DNA from: Sycobia sp. Sy_11
Lineage: Eukaryota; Arthropoda; Insecta; Hymenoptera; Epichrysomallidae
Direction of reading: 5' to 3'
NCBI GenBank assembly: GCA_018907035.1
Contig: JACCIC010000170.1
Location: forward strand, 1-64,000
DNA length: 64,000 nucleotides
Made by a program: the position numbers and the translations under genes
The notes under the pieces: generated by a model
What the model was told of the DNA's origin: nothing
The model's database searches: none
Seen by the model: the letters and a program-made list of their open reading frames with translations, nothing else
Shown: positions 40,000 through 52,126 of the stretch, in pieces
Position numbering within the stretch: the first letter of the stretch is position 1
Layout: each line of letters opens with the position of its first letter

Positions 40000-41290
40000 T
40001 GCTAAGTATACATATAGAGCATAGTAATGTCATAGTAATTCCAATCCTGAAACCTAGCAATGTAAAATATAAACCAGCAAATTATCGCTCTATATTTATC
40101 ATTTTTGAACTTTTGACTTTTGAAGTATCAGCTTCGTTATTGTACTATCAACGTGGATTTCGACAATATCACTCAAGAACGCATCATCTTGTCAATCTAG
40201 AAACATACTAGAATATGCAAAATATTAGCTAATAAAAAAGTGCAATAGTAATTTATATAGATATTGAAAAGTTTTATGATTTGATTTGGCAGAAATTTGA
40301 ATTTATTAAAAAAATTTTACAAAATAGAAAAATAGAAGTTCGGCTGCAATATTCATTTTCTGTACCTATACCCTGTATACCTCAAGGATCATTACTTTGT
40401 GTCATGCTCCTATTACTAACTGTAAAGGACATTATTAAAAATATTCATGATCCAATTAATAGCCTACTGTTTGCACACGATTAAATCCTTATTTTCAAAG
40501 GAAAGGTTACTCAAACCATAAGAGAACTACTATAAAAGGCATTCTATTCTCTGGAACAATATCTAATGAAACAGATCTAAGCTTCTCTGGTGTAAAAACG
40601 CAGTGCTTTCCTTTTAATAGAACTGGATAAAAAATCTCCTGTCTAGGTAAAAGAAAATTCCAGTTCATAAATTCAATAAAACTACTAGCGATGTATTTTA
40701 ATATGAAACCATCTTAAATATACTCAAATAATACTTAAAGAAATATCTTCAAACATTATTAAATCATATCTAAAAAAAGAATATCTGTAATAAAAATACT
40801 TGTAAACAATAATTGACAAGCTGATATGGAAATACTTCTGCAAACCTAGAAAGCTCTTATTTGATTTCAACTGAACCATGGGTCTAAAAAATAAGAAAAG
40901 ATAAAATTCTCCGTTTTTAAAATTATTAGTTAAATTACCATGATGGTCTAAACATATTACGCATTTCTGGTTGGTATCCCGCACCGCTAATAGGGGTGAA
41001 TACTTTCATCTCTTTACGTGCAAATGAAAGATATTAACTTACATTGCCATAAAAACATCTGCACACCAGGTGTCTAAAGGAAGGATTGCCACTGCCTTAC
41101 TGAACAGTTCACACTGATAATCGCGGATGAAACAACCTAATACTTATAAAGAGAACTCTAGTATACTTGCCATCAACCACATTGCTAACAAGAGAAAATA
41201 ATTGAGAATTATCATCGACGCTAGAATTTCTATACTGACAAAATTGTTCGGATATACACAAATAATTCATACAGTTTTTACTAGAGAAAA
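40000..41290 (+). pseudogene. Eroded Jockey-like non-LTR retrotransposon (reverse transcriptase relic)
   Basis: With frame changes and stops, the plus strand reads through the landmarks of a LINE reverse transcriptase in the right order. They are VIPILKPSN..YRSI (40030-40095; family I.KPgK..SYRPI), a YQRGFRQYHSRTHHLVNLE segment (family GFR..rST.dHL..L), IDIEKFYDLIWQ (family DieKAFD.VW), IPQGSLL (40380; family vPQGSvL), LLFAHD (40470-40484; the FADD catalytic box with Asp to His), KTQCFPFNRT (family KT..i.F.r) and GLNILRISG (family lnvLk.Ltg). The polymerase centre is mutated and the frame is broken, so it is dead. The clade assignment (Jockey/CR1 group) is by pattern only. No poly(A) tail or target-site duplication was located. 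Confidence 0.72.
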
Positions 41291-41299
41291 TCAATCCTA

Positions 41300-42204
41300 A
41301 ACTGTGAACTGAATGCGTTATATCGATTACTATTTTTCATATATTAATAGTGTCAACTAATAAAAAAAAATAAATCAAAAATTTGGAATTTGGAACTAAT
41401 AATTAATGAATTATTAGTTAGTGAATTAGACACACGCCCACTCATATGAATAAAGAGTCTCTGTAAGATTCGAGCAACCCATACATTATTGTACATGATT
41501 TAATTTACAGATTGAGCGATCTAAAGAAAAATAGAGAAGATCCTTGAATTGATTGAAAGAATTTTTTATTCAAAACATTAAAAACTATTGCATTGGAAAA
41601 ATAGCGCGTTTTATCGATATCATTATTTACGCCAATGAACCCATGAATGCGTTATTTATATGCTATAATTTCTTCAAGTGATTGTCCACATAAAAAATTC
41701 AGTTCTGCGTGTCCATGCGTTACAATGTGTGTGTGTGTGTTTAATATTTTTTTTTTAATATTGAATTTCAAATGATGACAATAAGTAATCGTGACGTGCC
41801 GTTTCGAAAGACAGCGGAATAATAATCTCAAGAAAGAATACGCCCGTGTTTATATATGACATCCCTACTCTTGGGAGTAAGGTTCCGCGAATTCGGCGAT
41901 AAGATGAAACATATCCGATCTCGAAAAACTTCGCCTCGCAGCCTGGCGGCCCGGAAATATTCCACACTTCGTGAATATTATAATCAACTCTATTTGAGAG
42001 GGATTATTTATTTTCAGCTTTCGAAAATGCCCATTCTTTCGATCGAGTAAAATGCATGTGCTGAAGAATACAGCGTTCGAAAACCTAAGTTTACCGGGCA
42101 CGGCACCGGGTTCTCCAGCACATACATTATCTCATTGAAAACATGGTATTTTCCAGGCACAGCACTGTATTAATATGAAGTCTTTTCATAATTTTTTATA
42201 ACAA

Positions 42205-42251
<47 letters not shown>

Positions 42252-44020
42252 TATATCTACAGAACTTTTTAATATTTAATTATTTATACTATTAAAACAG
42301 TTATATTTAAACTATTATTTATTAATTATAATTAATTATCATGGTGCCTATAAACTAAAATAATCTTAAATTAATATAGTTGTTTCATTCTACACACTAA
42401 ATAATAATACATCATACACTATTTATTATTTACCTAAATCCGAATTAACTATATTGATAAATTAACCAATATGTATTTGAATTAACCAGGATTGTGCGCA
42501 ACCTACAATATTCGAATTGAGAAATTCTTACAAATGTCAAAATACTGGCTAAGTATATGGACAAGCTATAATTGCCTGATTTATTAATCTTTATATTTTA
42601 TAATTTATTTAACTAACTGCATTCAGTTATTTATATTTCATTACACGGGAACAACCGCTTGATCCTTTAATTTCATTTGACGAAAATATCGAGCAACACT
42701 AAAATAATGGTTAAATCATAACTGCTCGATTTATTAATTTTAATTTATTGAGCTAACTTTATGTATCTATTTTTAATTGAAGACGACATAATTATTTGAT
42801 CAACTGCATTCATTTATTTACTAAAAAATATATAACTACTATCCATATGTTTATAAAATATAGTTAAATTAATTTCAAAGTTAATTTCTTAATCATTAAT
42901 TATTGATAGTGACATTACTAAAATTAAATTACAAGCTAATACTCAATTCTTGAGAATTTTATGAGCAAACGACTTCTTTACTGTAGGTTTCGCAAAAACT
43001 TTTCATTCATGCGTAGTTCAAACGAGTAGAAAAACAAAAATGAGGCGATCCAGATGTCTATTCTAAATCATCTAATGTTTTATACTTTTTAACGTGAAAT
43101 ATTAAAATAAGCTCGAAGCAGCTCCACATGAATCGTTCGATTGAAAAATATAGCTACTTGAGTACTTGACCGAAGAAGGATACAGGGGCTGGAGGCAGGA
43201 ATTCAATCGGATTTTCGAGCGATAATTCGCAAAGCAACTCATAAAGACGGTCGGGAAAAACAATCTTGCCAAGCTCTGGAATGGGAAATCGATTGTCATT
43301 TATCATAATTCACTAGCGCAGGGCCGGTACACTTTTAATATCTCAGCAAAGCTATTTTACGTTTTATTAACTCGAATGTTCTCTGCGATAAAGAAATCAG
43401 ATACTCTTCCGATTGCCCTGACGATTTTCAAATTGATGGATCTGTTACATCATCAGCATATTTTTGGGACCTTTATTTTTTGATAAATGACAACATTTCT
43501 TGTAAAAAATTTTCAGTTTCAGTCGTTGAAAATTTATTTATGGATTTGTTTATTTTATTATTGTTACGTTTTATTGCGTGAATAGTAGTTATTTACTTTA
43601 TTTTCAATTTCTTTTCTCAGAGTTTCATTGTAATCAAATTAGTCTTTTTAGCCAATACAAAATGGATTTTTATACGAATAAAAAAATCAAACCTTCTAAA
43701 ATTCATGTATGTTTCTTATTACTAATTGACATAGTAATTTTTAGTCTTTATAAAGCTTTGTCTGGTATATTTACAGCAAGATCTTTATATTCATTGTGTT
43801 GAATGCTCTACGTATACAGCAAATTGTACAGTAATAAACTAAGTTGTTTTTCTTTTGATTAATCTAATTAAACTGTTAAAACCGACTTAGAAAAACCAAA
43901 GAATAATACAAAAGTTTATGAGATTTTTATGTGATTCAAGTGTGAAAATTTTTTCTATAGAATAAGGTTAGATGTATTTTTATGAGCTCGCGAAATATTG
44001 TTTGCTAACAAGAAAAATAG
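41300..44020. other. Intergenic region, no gene assigned
   Basis: Contains a (GT)n tract (41725-41740), a (TA)n tract, and two modestly GC-richer blocks (41780-42110 and 43100-43330) with overlapping frames but no recognisable product. Confidence 0.55.
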
Positions 44021-44024
44021 ATCA

Positions 44025-44240
44025 AAGAATTTGTGTCAAACTTTTCTTTAAGAATTAAAGAAAGTTCAAGAAATTCTGTAAAATATAAGCAAAGACTTAT
44101 TATGGTTGATTCTACTATGAGTAAACCAAGAACTCATAAGTAGTATGAAGATGTCGAAGTGGGTAGATGAAAGCGTCGAAGATAATCATCGTTCCGGACG
44201 CCCTACTCCCAACACTTTAAATGAAATTGTTTACCGATAG
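44025..44240 (+). pseudogene. mariner-like transposase N-terminal relic
   Basis: The plus strand reads RICVKLFF near 44022-44045 and, after stops and a frame change, KWVDESVEDNHRSGRPTPNT (about 44157-44216). This matches the mariner pattern of an N-terminal helix-turn-helix with ICVKF.., followed by W..RF.eGresVEDd.RsGRP. Only the DNA-binding part is recognisable; no catalytic DDE/D domain is seen downstream. Terminal inverted repeats were not found. It is dead on this sequence. Confidence 0.58.
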
Positions 44241-45121
44241 ACATCTTACCGACAAATTAATGTTTTTAAATTATTGGATGCTATGGGCATATATTTAGGC
44301 TAAAATAAATTTCACTGAATCGGAAATTTCATATGACAATATTTTTATTAAACAGAAAATTAGAAGCATATTTTTTATCAACTAGATTTTGTAGCTCATA
44401 GGCATTCCTACAGTAATATCACAGGTGAATCGAATGATTCTAATATACCATTTATAGATATTTTTTATTATGCAATTCTTTAAGTAATCATATTATTTGA
44501 TTGAATTATAAATAAGCTAAAAAATTTGAAATTATGTAAATAATAATTTATATTCTGCACTACAAAAGGTTCTATTAAAAATGAAAGTTTGTATTTGGGA
44601 AGAAGAAAAATCTTCCTTACAATCGACCTAATTATATTTATTCAAAACTAAATACTACTATTATTACAAATACTAATCCATCTGTTAATATTTTAAGTAA
44701 AGATATTCTGTAAAGCAATATAATGGCCTATAATTCATAATTTCATTTACAAGCTACCTCATATCATTTAAACGAAACTGTTTTAAAAGCATATAAGAAA
44801 AAAAAGTAGAAGCAGTAGGCAACTATTAAAAGGAACCAGTAGTTGATCCAAGTCTATCACAGACAACTGAACGTAGCTCAAATAAAAAATTTCTTATTCC
44901 GCAGTTTTTAAACATCGTATGTACATTTTTTCAAACGTATACTATTCATTACATAAATGGCGTTCTGAATCTAAATTTCTTTCAAATATTCTGTAATTCT
45001 CCTTTTGTCTAATGAGACACATACAAATGTACATGTTTTTCGATTATTTATATATGAGTAGTGTTCTGTTATCAGAACTTAACACAACTCAAACTATTGA
45101 CAACAATTGATATTTTCAAGG

Positions 45122-48082
45122 TTATGATTCAGATTGATTCGCCCAAGGTTGTATCTCTCCTGAACCACAGATTATATACATCACAGCGCCAATAGCATAA
45201 AAAATACAGGATATTAAGAATATTATTTGCCATTCTTCGTATGTCTGAAAGAATAACAGCAGATGTTAAATTTAAATACGTCAATTTATCAGAAACACGG
45301 GGATTACCTTATTTTTAATAAGAAAGCCAGCAACTGTAGGACTAGAAAGTGCCGGAACACAAGCAATGGTATTAGCAATTCCCACTAATAAACTTGCCTG
45401 TCTGGGAGCGATATCTAAGAAATTGACACTGAAAAAAATTAAATATTTTTCTCTGGAGATTTAATTATATAGATGGTAGATAAGTAGTGAAAGATTGGTA
45501 TTGTTTTTGGTCTTGCTAATAAATAGTCAACGGTAGTCTGTTGTATTGGTTAAAAACGTTATAATAAGCGAAAGGAATCATTTTTATAACTTAGTATTGA
45601 AAAATAAATTTTATTTATTCTTTATTAGGTATATTATATTTGAGTGAAATGAGTCTTTAATCTAAAAACAGAAGCCTTGACTTTCCGTGTCAGTTTAAGA
45701 GTGCGGAAATTCTGTGGTGATAACCGCACGTAGATTTGCAATGCCCAAAGCAAGCAATTCATGGGTCTTTAATATAATCAGAGACATGGAAAGACAAATT
45801 TTGCGTAATTATTTCAAAAGAATAGTATTAAATTCCGAAGACATTGTAAATTTAGCCATAGTCCTCTTTTTTATCTTTGATATCTGACCAAAATTGTTGC
45901 ACTTGTATAGCCTCGTGTTCTTTTAAAAATTCTTTTTTTCTTCTATCGTTCATTAATTTATTATATTATATTTGAACGTGTATGCAAACAGTTTAAAATC
46001 AGTTGTTAAAGATGTCATTATACTTCTTGCCTTAAAAACTTACTTGAATACAGCATGGGTCATACCGCCGAAACCGGTAGCCACGACAATACACACAATA
46101 ATTCCAGTTCTGTTAGTCACAACCCAAGCAGCTAACGTCGTAAAGACGATTCCGCCGACGAATCCGCAAGTATTAAAAATCTTCCGTACCCGCGTTGTCG
46201 TCAGGAGGTCACATGCTCGTAGCCAGTCCATCAAGATGCCGGAAGTAATGAGAAATATTACCATCATGATGTACGGTAGAGCAGAAAGAATCGCAGAAGT
46301 TTTAAGATTAAATTTCAGTACATCTATATAAATATTTAAAATTTAACAATAATTTATAATAGTGAAGAGTTAAAAAATTAAAAATTTTATACAGTCTAAT
46401 ATTATAAACGAATTGAAATGTTGATAATGCATTATTACCAGAGATTGTTCTTTTTTAATAAAATAGGTTACAAATAGTAAATAAATTATTTAGATCAAAA
46501 CTATTGGGCTTTGTTAATAACTAATGATTATAAGTTATTTACACTTTCTAGTCTGTGAGAATATTATGAGAGTACTTGAAAATAATTAAATTTTGTGCAC
46601 TCCTTTCGATTTCTTACAAATCTCAAAGCAAATCGTTGATCAAATAAATTATCCTTTTGAAAGTATATTCGATACCATACCATTAAGAAATGTTGGAAAT
46701 AGATTCATCATTGTTGAAAGACTCCAGGTTTGACAGGTCAGACTCGTTATTGCGGCCCATACTGCAGGTGAGCCGAACATTTGTCGCCATGGGTAATAAA
46801 TCTAGGGAAATAAAAATAGAAATGTTCTATTATTTATGTAATATAATTGTATTAACAATTTTGGATTATTATTCCAGCATAAATAATAATACGTGATTAG
46901 TTTGTTCGTAATTGGAAGATGATACCATAATAAATACCTTTAAATCAAATAATTTTTTAAATGACATTAGATAAATTGAACTTGATTCGTTCTAAAATAT
47001 AATATGTTTTCAATAAAAGGGATTTGATAAAAATTAATGATAAGTTAATTTAATAAATTATTCTAACTGTAAAATAATTTTTTTCAATACTTTAAATTTT
47101 AAAAAACTTTATCAATTCCCGTCATTTCTTGATATTTATTTAGTTTCTAATGCTAATTAATAGTATACCTGCTCGTTCCGAATGGGTCCGATAGTATGTT
47201 CTATATAATGCAGTTCTGAATTACTAATCCAAGGGTCATCTTTTGGTTTATTTGAAATGAACATTAGCCAGCAAATGTACCAAATCAGACCAATACTGCC
47301 GAAGCAATAGAAAATGCTAGCCCAGCCAAACTTCTCTATCATGAAACCACAGATTGGAAATGTAACAACTATTGAAACAAAGCTTCCAGAAGAAGCTGCT
47401 GTTAAGAGCTTTGATCGCTCTAGAGGTGGTGCCCAATTTACCCAAATTGCATTTACAGATGGGTATGTGAAACCCTGTAAAGGAAATATTCTTTATGAAA
47501 ATGAAATTCGTAGTACAAGCTATAGACAAAATTCTAATTTACCTCGCAAACTCCTCCTAAAATTCGAATTGCAACTAGAGAATAAAGACTATGCTTTGCT
47601 ATTAGTGGCGTAAAAATGGACAATATGGAATCTACACCGATTCCAAATCCAAAGACGTGCTTACCACTAATTTTCATGGAGAGCCAACCACCCAGCAGTT
47701 GTGTTGATATGTATCCATAGAAAAATGAACTTAACACTAAACCCTTTTGCGAGGAACTCCAATCAAATTCCTGCTCCTGTTATTTAGTTAAGTACTTTAT
47801 AGAGGAAACTAATGTAGTTTTAGAAATATTATTGTCATGATCTTTTTCCTGAACTAGATCGTTTATAATCTATTGAATTTGACAAGGTGAACTTACATAA
47901 TGAACATCGCCATTTGAATTTATAATTGTTTTATTTTCTGTCATTTTAATGATTGCAACACTCATAATAATTCGCAAATTGTAAGATATTAAAAATCCAC
48001 AAAAAACGAATATAGCTACCACGTATCTTCTCTTTTTCCAAAATTTGTAACTAGGTTCCATTTCAACATCTGTTGCTTTCAA
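45122..48082 (-). CDS. SLC17-family MFS transporter, putative inorganic phosphate cotransporter (copy A)
   Basis: Seven exons on the minus strand: 47897-48082, 47543-47776, 47169-47474, 46681-46801, 46044-46323, 45308-45428, 45122-45244. All junctions are GT..AG and join in frame to 456 aa, normal for the family. TM1 follows a basic KKRR stretch and carries the YNLR arginine. The TM1-TM2 loop has an NKT glycosylation sequon. Exon 2 carries the family pattern YGYxSTQLLGGWLS. Exon 3 begins GFTYPS and contains WAPPLERSK, then PICGFM and FGW. Exon 6 has NFLDIAP. These are hallmarks of SLC17 anion carriers (sialin/NPT/VGLUT relatives), which move organic anions or phosphate across plasma or lysosomal membranes; the substrate cannot be told from sequence. 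It lies 4 kb downstream of paralog B in the same orientation. Compared with B, TM1 has lost one Asn (LRIIM versus LRVNM). The start is the first in-frame Met, and a second Met lies at residue 8. Confidence 0.93.
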
Positions 48083-51040
48083 ATTACTTTAAACATTCAA
48101 TTCTATAGCGAAAATAATTATGTTAAAACACGAAGTTTTATAAATATTCAGATATTTAATCGGTGTATTTTTTGATTTAATAAATGATGGCAGAGATCAT
48201 AGAAACCACAATCTATTAATATTCATTGATCTTGATAATTATATTAAATGATGTTACCATCGCATTATTATAAAATCAGTTAACCAAAAATCAATACTAT
48301 TAAATACAGTGCTTTTCAATCCATCTTCTAAAGATTCCTGAAAACTTCATTATAAATTTTTAGCATTTTACAAAAAATTTAATCTTTTAACTTCGATACT
48401 ATATAATTTAATTATTAAAATGTTTTGAAATTCCCTGTGAAAAAAATTTATGCAGTGCCCTATACACAGGATCCATCGTTTCATTTCATTAATTAGGCAT
48501 GTATAATAATAAGATAATAATAACTTGCTATTGTCTGAATCTCCTTCCAATAAATATAATAAAGATTAATAAAATTAATTTAAATCTATTTGAGATAATA
48601 ATGAACGCTTTTTCATCGAAATTGATAAAAAAAACATTGAATAAAATTGTTAAATATTGTATCAATAATCAACATAACCATTAATTATTATATAATAAAA
48701 TAAAAAGAAAAATACTAAATACATTTAAACTTATATAAATTAATAAAACTAAAAAAATAAAGCTAATAGATTTACCAATAATTAGATTAACTAGAGTGCT
48801 TCTTCTTTACTATAAATCGCTACAACGCGACGTTCTAATTATTGTCACCCTTGTAACAATATTGTTGAAATCTCACTTATAAGCCTATACTGCAGGCTCC
48901 GCATTCTTTATTATATTCATGTATCTCTTGCACATTTTTCAGCCTAACTTTTACTCGCACCTTAAAAATGACATAACCTAAACCTTGATCCATTTATTAA
49001 TGTAGTATATTGTCCAATGAATAGTACGAAGACTATTCCAAGAGTGTGAAGTTTGTCAGTATTTTCGTAAATGCGAATAGACACACCACTTCTTTTAATA
49101 AGATTAAATTTTTTGAATGTATAAATAATAAAATTAAATTATATATACCATAGCCACTGATTTTTCGTTATTTAGCAAGATTTGTGTTGACATTATTAAA
49201 GTGGATATTAAAATTATCAAATTTTTGGAAGTTTCTTTTGTAACGAAAAGTGATTTTGTTTTACTATTCAATAGACTTTACTAGACAATTAGAGAATTTG
49301 AAATTCATTTCGGAATATAGGATTCCTGATTGTATTCAACTTTACTGTAAAAATAAAAAATTTCATATAAAAAATGGAATAACCTTTCTTATCAGGTCAA
49401 AATAAAATTCAAGTTATCCTTGAAATATTTGAAGAAGAATGCTAGAAATTTTATCCTTTTTGCTCGAATGTTAGAATTGTTATCACTTCTGTAAAACGAA
49501 AGATGAAACGGTACTGTCAAAGTAAGCGAGGTATAAAAAAGGAACATCACTGGAAGATTTATATTAATTGATTTTTATGGTACAAAATAAATAAACTAGG
49601 TCAGTCGATATTCTTAATGTAATTAATGGCTGAAATATAATTTTTTATTGTGAAATCGTAATGAATACAGGCTAATTCTGGAATACAAGTACATTTTTGA
49701 GAACGATAGCTAGATACACGTAGGTATGTAGGATAACGGTAGAAATAATTGACACATGATAGTTCCAGGGTTATATCCACGCTATCGAATCGTGATTTTT
49801 TATCAGATATGCCCAGAAATTGGCTTTATATGATCTTGGTCGCCCTATTTCGGGGAGCACATGATTTTGCAATGTTGAACAAAATTATTTATTTCAACGC
49901 TAATTGTTATGTATAGTTTAAAGAGAGTTTGAATGTAATGTTTAATAAACCAAGTTTTTATTAAGAATCCACAGTAGCCTTAAATTAAATTCCAATCTTG
50001 ACTCAACTTTGAAAGCTAATTGAGCTTTGAAAGTTAATTGAGTTTTCAAATCTAATTGAACTAAGTGCTGCTAAAGCTACTCAAGCAATGTCATCCGTAT
50101 TTTAAAAGTAAAACAATCCAGGCCATGCCACGATGTGGTAAGTATCCCAAAGAATTCATGAGTAATAAATGATGAATAACTTAGCAATCACAGCGTAGCT
50201 CAATAGTGACGAACAGTATGGAATCTAAAAAGTTTTAATAAGTGTGATAAAGAAGATGTCTGGCTTCTTTTTGGGCATATCATATTTGTCAGGTGCAGAT
50301 AAAATTTCAAGACTACCTTGTAATGAAAAAATATTGGTGGAACATGGCACTAACGTTGTTAAAATGGATATTATGATTATTCATATTTTACATTACTACT
50401 TTACTGACTTACGTTTCGTGAAGGTAGTTATTGCAGCTGTGCATATCAGGGGTATTTATGCTTTTATAAAATGCTGTATTAGGATTTTGCATGAACAATT
50501 AAATTTTTATTGTTGGTTGAAATGGGTAAAATATTGATGTTTAATTCATGTTGCTCGGTGAAAAGGTCAATTAATTTTTGGGAAGGATGTTTAAAGGGAT
50601 ATCTCAAAAATGACTTTTTATGGAGTTTGTCAAACCTATTGTTTGTGACTTGTGGACATTATGCTCAGGATCTTGTATTGAACAGTTTTTATAGATATCT
50701 GCGATGTATTATCATATATTTCTTGAAGATGCTTATACTAAAGCTTTGTCTGGATGCCTAGGTGTATCATCTAGTGTTGACTGAATTTTTTGATCTGGTC
50801 TTTCTCTATCGATAACTATCTTGTTATCCTTTATATTATTTTATATTCAATTTAATAAAGCTTTTGAAAGTAAATAGTAATGAATACATTTATACCTCAC
50901 AGATAAAAATAACACTAGTAATAGAGTATACTCCATAATATATTTTTTAAACTTTCGAAATTGTTTGCTTAATCTAATACAACTTAAATATAGTTTAGTT
51001 ACATTATTAAGATTATCTCTATTAGTATTGGCATGATATG

Positions 51041-51087
<47 letters not shown>

Positions 51088-51210
51088 ATTGTGTAATAAA
51101 TATCAGAATTGATAATTGTGTTTTTATCGAGTGCGATTCGCTAAAAATTCTGTAAAACGAGGAAGCGGTCATGGGAAAACCTTTGGATTGAGAGATTTTG
51201 CCTAATGCAC
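48083..51210. other. Region between transporter copies A and B
   Basis: Presumed promoter side of copy A. Two plus-strand frames (50244-50537 and 50510-50761) lie in sequence that looks like old repeat DNA but match no family I know. It also holds the 18-bp tandem repeat and a TA tract. Confidence 0.5.
50007..50060. repeat. 18-bp tandem repeat, three units
   Basis: Units 50007-50024, 50025-50042 and 50043-50060 follow the pattern CTTTGAAAGYTAATTGAG. The first two differ at one base; the third is more diverged. Confidence 0.8.
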
Positions 51211-51212
51211 CA

Positions 51213-51214
51213 TC

Positions 51215-51266
<52 letters not shown>
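51213..51266. repeat. (CT)n microsatellite
   Basis: CT tract with one TA interruption near its left end, at the border of the GC-rich island. Confidence 0.95.
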
Positions 51267-51269
<3 letters not shown>

Positions 51270-51289
51270 CATTCTCTCTCGCTTTTTCA

Positions 51290-51780
51290 GCTGCGGACCT
51301 CCATACGTAATAGACGCGTAGTTTACGTTCGTGGTACCAGAAGATAGAAGCACGCAAGCAATAGAGAGAAACCCTCATATGAGGTGTATTGCATCTACCT
51401 CTCTCGTTCGGCTTCTTCCCACGTGTTGTAGGCAGGACGACTGCACACGTTAGATCGGATGGTGAGGAACCGCGGAGGGGAAGGAGAGTACGACGAAGAG
51501 GAAACCTCGCGTAGTCTCGAAAACGCGAAAACAATCCTGTGAAAACGTGCGCGAGAGGGCCGGAAGCGCGGGATAACGCGGTGCCGTTGCGGGCTAACAG
51601 GATAGCCGGTCCGATACCGCGCTATCGGAGTTTCTCTGAAAGTGTTTTTGAAGAAAATGAAGAGCGCGCTTGATTTGTCCGCGCGACCAAATTTTTCCGC
51701 GAAGCGGCTTCTTGGTCGAGAGCGGAGAACGCGCGCTACGCCACAATATATAGAAGCAGAGAACAACCACGCTCGTCAGC
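51290..51780. other. GC-rich island between transporter copies A and B
   Basis: CpG-rich block just right of a (CT)n tract and downstream of transporter B. A 123-codon minus-strand frame (51395-51766) is rich in Arg and Ser without a recognisable domain. It lies between A and B, so it could be the promoter or 5' exon of an unrelated gene, or an upstream regulatory region for copy A about 3.2 kb away. Confidence 0.3.
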
Positions 51781-52126
51781 TTTTTATCTCAAGTTTTCGT
51801 ACAACGACTAGCAGAAAAAACATTCTAAGAGTAATCAATATGATTTATTAAACCAACAATATATCGATATAATATTTATTGACTTTTCCGCTTCTGTATT
51901 TCTATCCAATCGTAACAACTACAGCGAATGCTATTAACAAGAAGATATTAGGAAAGTATTAATAATTCAAATATATAATATAAATCAAAGTTATGAGTCA
52001 AAAAATAAAAAAATACACTTTAATACACATTGTATCAAACCTAATATAAAAGATTTTATACGCGTCATATGAATCCAATGTTTTTTAAAATTACAAAAAA
52101 AAGAAGTTATTATTAATATTAATTTA

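Noticed and set aside
47314..47613. 99-codon plus-strand frame
   Set aside because: Antisense shadow of exons 2 and 3 of transporter A.
51395..51766. 123-codon Arg/Ser-rich frame
   Set aside because: GC-rich DNA keeps several frames open on both strands here; no domain, no conserved start context.
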